A stretch of 9,599 nucleotides of DNA, from positions 1 to 9,599 of the forward strand of contig URIE01000068.1 in NCBI GenBank assembly GCA_900547805.1, written 5' to 3'. The position numbers and the translations under genes were made by a program. The DNA is from an uncultured Collinsella sp. GTDB taxonomy: Bacteria; Actinomycetota; Coriobacteriia; Coriobacteriales; Coriobacteriaceae. The notes under the pieces were generated by a model, which worked only from the letters and a program-made list of their open reading frames with translations, was not told where the DNA came from and did not search any database. Positions 7,174-9,599 of this stretch are shown here, one piece after another. The number at the start of each line of letters is the position of its first letter. Position 1 is the first letter of the stretch.

Positions 7174-7764
7174 ATGGAACAGACGGCACGGCGCCAAGAG
7201 CAGCTGCCGGGCGCATTTAATGGCGCCACCACCAACAGCCAGCACGGCCGCGTCCGCTGGTATCTGGTCCACACCCCCAATGGTAAAGAGCGCGAGACCT
7301 GCGAAAAGGTCCGCCACGTTATTCCGCACGGACTGATGCAGGACGCTTTTGTGATGCAAAAGGAGTTCTGGTTTAAGCGGGACGGCGCCTGGTCGCTCCA
7401 AACCAAACCCATGTACAAGGAATATTTCTTCGTCGCCACGCACGATGCCGCCGCGCTCGATAGGGCTTTGGCCCAGTTGAGCTTTGGTTGCCGTATCGCC
7501 GGTAGTAGGGAGCGGGCGTACATGCCCATGCCCGACGATGCGCGGGACTGGTACCGCAGCGTGCTGGACGACGACGGCGTGGTGCGCAACAGCGTCGCAC
7601 GCATAGAAGACGGCGTGTTGCACATAGAGCAGGGACCCTTGGTGGGGCAAGAGGCCCGCGTTAAAAAGATCGACCGTCATAAACGCTGGTGCCTGGTAGA
7701 CGTGGGCGAAGGTAACTCCGCATTTAGGGAGCTGCTACCGCTCGACGTTCCCAGCAAAACGTAA
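7174..7764 (+). CDS. loaP: LoaP-type NusG paralogue, transcription antiterminator
   Basis: A 196-residue NusG-family protein. The NGN domain spans about 28-120, opening with VRWYLVHTPNGKE and including YKEYFFV (81-87), the counterpart of the PGYVFV strand that contacts RNA polymerase. The C-terminal KOW domain (about 153-180) carries GPLVGQEARVKKIDRHKR, the KIDRHKR signature I associate with LoaP rather than housekeeping NusG. The first 26 residues are a non-conserved extension. The ATG has GAGGGGGG 7 nt upstream, so the start is firm. Specialised NusG paralogues (LoaP, RfaH, UpxY) typically stand at the head of long polysaccharide or antibiotic operons and suppress termination there. That fits the sugar transferase and glycosyltransferase that follow. 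Distinction between LoaP and another NusG paralogue rests on motif recall. Confidence 0.87.
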   Translation: MEQTARRQEQLPGAFNGATTNSQHGRVRWYLVHTPNGKERETCEKVRHVIPHGLMQDAFVMQKEFWFKRDGAWSLQTKPMYKEYFFVATHDAAALDRALAQLSFGCRIAGSRERAYMPMPDDARDWYRSVLDDDGVVRNSVARIEDGVLHIEQGPLVGQEARVKKIDRHKRWCLVDVGEGNSAFRELLPLDVPSKT

Positions 7765-7842
7765 GGGAGACGTTGCATCAGCTATTCATTCGCTTTTTTG
7801 AATTTACCGATTGGGGGATCCCTGGGGAACGGGGACGTAAGT

Positions 7843-8547
7843 TTGACTGTGGCTGCTAAAGAAGTAACAGAGAGTAAAGCGCCTGTGGGGGCGGCGCTGA
7901 TTGCTCAGGCCATGGACCGGCGCGAGGGCGCCGGACGCTACAAGGCCATGCAATCCATCATGGACTGGGACCGCTCGCGCCTGGCCTATAGGGCCGTCAA
8001 GCGCGCGTTCGACATCGTGTTCAGCGGTGTCGTGCTCGTCGTCATCGCGATCCCCAGCCTGGTGCTGGCGGCGGCCATCCGCATGGAGAGCGAGGGCAGC
8101 CCCTTCTACAGCCAGATCCGCGTGGGCCATACCCGACCCGACGGCAGCCTGACTACCTTCCGCATGTGGAAGTTCCGTTCCATGTACAAGGACGCAGACG
8201 AGCGCCTCGCCGAGCTCAGGGAGCAGAACGAGATGGCCGGCGCCATGTTCAAGATGAAGGACGAGTTCCCGCAGTTCCTGAACGTGTTCCTGGGGCAGAT
8301 GAGCGTCGTCGGCCCGCGCCCGCCGCTGCCGAATGAGGTGGCGGAGTACACCGAGTACGACCTGCAGCGCCTGGCCGTGAAGCCTGGCATCACGGGCTGG
8401 TGGCAGGTGACCGACCGCAACTCTACAGGTTTCGATGGCATGGTTCGTCGTGATCTTGAATATATAGCCAACCGAGGGGTTTTGACCGATCTTAAGATTA
8501 TTGTCTTAACGGTAATCGAGGTCGTTACCGGCAAGGATGCGTGCTAG
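7843..8547 (+). CDS. Sugar-phosphate transferase (monotopic phosphoglycosyl transferase), internally shortened
   Basis: About 234 residues of the bacterial sugar transferase family, which moves a sugar-1-phosphate from a nucleotide sugar to undecaprenyl phosphate at the inner face of the membrane, the first step of capsule or exopolysaccharide assembly. Visible are KRAFDI plus the membrane helix (about 53-80), SEGSPFYSQIRVG (83-95), KFRSM (110-114), the catalytic Asp-Glu pair (D140-E141), SVVGPRP (154-160) and GWWQV (185-189). FKMK is joined directly to DEFPQF; relatives normally have about 17 more residues there (a DPRIT...GK-IRKTSID block). Start: TTG at 7843 has GGGGA (7831-7835) 7 nt upstream; GTG at 7849 and TTG at 7798 are alternatives, the latter without a ribosome binding site. 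Composition shifts near 8430. The stop codon directly abuts the next ATG. Confidence 0.88.
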   Translation: MTVAAKEVTESKAPVGAALIAQAMDRREGAGRYKAMQSIMDWDRSRLAYRAVKRAFDIVFSGVVLVVIAIPSLVLAAAIRMESEGSPFYSQIRVGHTRPDGSLTTFRMWKFRSMYKDADERLAELREQNEMAGAMFKMKDEFPQFLNVFLGQMSVVGPRPPLPNEVAEYTEYDLQRLAVKPGITGWWQVTDRNSTGFDGMVRRDLEYIANRGVLTDLKIIVLTVIEVVTGKDAC

Positions 8548-9599
8548 ATGCGCATCGCGATGATTGGACACAAACGTTATGGCTCCCGTGAGGGCGGTGT
8601 TGAGGTTGTTGTGACCGAGCTTGCTCGTCGTATGGCGGCGCTGGGTCACGAAGTTACTTGTTACGACCGCTCTGGTGCTGACGTCATGACTGGAAATGCC
8701 ACGGAGAATCGAGAGCGTACTGTGGACGGCGTTCACGTTGTTCCCGTTAAGACTATCGATAAAAAGGGACTCGCTGCATTGAGTTCCTCATATTTCGCTA
8801 CCAAGGCGGCTATCAAGGACAGACCCGATGTGATTCATTATCATGCCGAGGGGCCCTGCGTGCCTCTGCCCTTGGCGAAGCATGCCGGCATCAGAACCGT
8901 GGCAACTATCCACGGTCTGGACTGGAAGCGTGCCAAGTGGGGGAAGCTTGCCAGCGCCTACATCAAGATGGGTGAGAAGGCTGCGGCAACCAAATCCGAT
9001 GGCCTCATTGTCCTGTCAAAATCGGCGCAGTCCTATTTCCAGGACGTATATTGCCGCACCGCTACCCTCATTCCCAACGGCATCGCTCAAAAGCGGTTGA
9101 CGCCTGCTAACTTAATTAAACAGAATTGGGAGCTCGACAAGGGCTCCTACCTGCTCTATCTTGGCAGGCTTGTTCCTGAGAAGCGCCCCGAGCTCCTGAT
9201 TGAGGCCTTCAGGGGGCTCGTTACTGACAAGAAACTCGTTATCGCGGGCGGCGGCTCCGATACCTCTGGGTACGAGGCGTTTCTGCGCGAAGCCGCCCAG
9301 GGCGATCCTCGAATCCTTTTCACCGGCTTCGTTGACGGTGAGCTCCTGGAGGAGCTGTACTCCAATTGCTATGCGTATGTGCTGCCGTCCGATGTTGAAG
9401 GTATGCCCATGAGCCTGTTGGAAGCCATGGCCCATAGCTGCTGCTGCGTAACGAGCGACATCCCCGAGTGCGCGGATGTGCTTGCTGGCAACGGCGTTGC
9501 CTTTACGCACGGGAACGTTGAAGAGCTTGGTTGCGCCCTTGCAGGTCTTTTGGCTGAACCTGCAAGGGTTGCTCGACTAGCTTCTGCAGCGCTTAAGCG
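8548..9599 (+). CDS. GT4-family glycosyltransferase (3' end outside window)
   Basis: At least 350 residues of a GT-B fold retaining glycosyltransferase that would add a sugar from a nucleotide donor to the lipid-linked chain in the cytosol. The N-terminal acceptor domain starts MRIAMIGHKRYGSREGGVEV, a glycine-rich loop as in rhamnosyltransferase-type GT4 enzymes; HYHAEGP (97-103) and TIHGLDW (120-126) follow. The donor domain begins YLLYLGRLVPEKRPELLIEA (201-220), with IAGGGSD (232-238) and the EX7E motif EGMPMSLLE (E284 and E292), which binds the nucleotide sugar. The stop codon lies beyond the window. The ATG follows the upstream TAG with no gap and has AAGGA (8533-8537) 10 nt away, so the two genes are coupled. 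Codons use more T-ending choices than thrS. Donor and acceptor sugars cannot be told from sequence. Confidence 0.92.
   Translation, partial: MRIAMIGHKRYGSREGGVEVVVTELARRMAALGHEVTCYDRSGADVMTGNATENRERTVDGVHVVPVKTIDKKGLAALSSSYFATKAAIKDRPDVIHYHAEGPCVPLPLAKHAGIRTVATIHGLDWKRAKWGKLASAYIKMGEKAAATKSDGLIVLSKSAQSYFQDVYCRTATLIPNGIAQKRLTPANLIKQNWELDKGSYLLYLGRLVPEKRPELLIEAFRGLVTDKKLVIAGGGSDTSGYEAFLREAAQGDPRILFTGFVDGELLEELYSNCYAYVLPSDVEGMPMSLLEAMAHSCCCVTSDIPECADVLAGNGVAFTHGNVEELGCALAGLLAEPARVARLASAALK

Noticed and set aside
7765..7842. Terminator between the LoaP-like gene and the sugar transferase (run of six T at 7793-7798)
   Set aside because: No stem of more than about 3 bp precedes the T-run, and the genes fit one operon.

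Overview
The window looks like chromosomal DNA from a high-GC Gram-positive gut anaerobe, most likely a Collinsella-like member of the Coriobacteriia. This is an inference from GC-rich codon use, a TGS-less threonyl-tRNA synthetase with clostridial-type motifs, and a GlpA-like/oxidoreductase/DUF1667 operon. No ribosomal RNA or other taxonomic marker is present to settle it.

Layout: positions 1-160 carry two related palindromic elements, the first cut by the window edge. Positions 225-3451 on the minus strand are a tight three-gene operon: a GlpA-like FAD dehydrogenase with a C-terminal [2Fe-2S] domain, a second FAD/NAD(P) oxidoreductase, and a small cysteine-rich DUF1667 protein. Together they look like a soluble electron-transfer dehydrogenase, probably for glycerol-3-phosphate. 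The 3452-4393 gap contains a strikingly regular array of 17 alternating inverted 15-bp half-sites (3642-4301), the most unusual object in the window. Then come a small membrane protein with a double zinc ribbon (4394-4825) and thrS (5082-6845), the latter followed by two intrinsic terminators.

From about 6950 a new unit begins: a structured leader, a LoaP-type NusG paralogue (7174-7764), a sugar-phosphate transferase that starts polysaccharide assembly on a lipid carrier (about 7843-8547), and a GT4-family glycosyltransferase that runs off the window (8548-9599). This is the start of a capsule or exopolysaccharide operon in which the antiterminator probably lets polymerase read through a long downstream cluster. 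The sugar transferase seems to lack a block of about 17 residues just before its catalytic Asp-Glu pair, and base composition drops sharply inside its 3' end, so the locus looks mosaic.

The best candidates for undescribed biology are the half-site array at 3642-4301, the covarying palindromes at 1-160, and the LoaP leader with competing CGCAAA/TTTGCG pairings.
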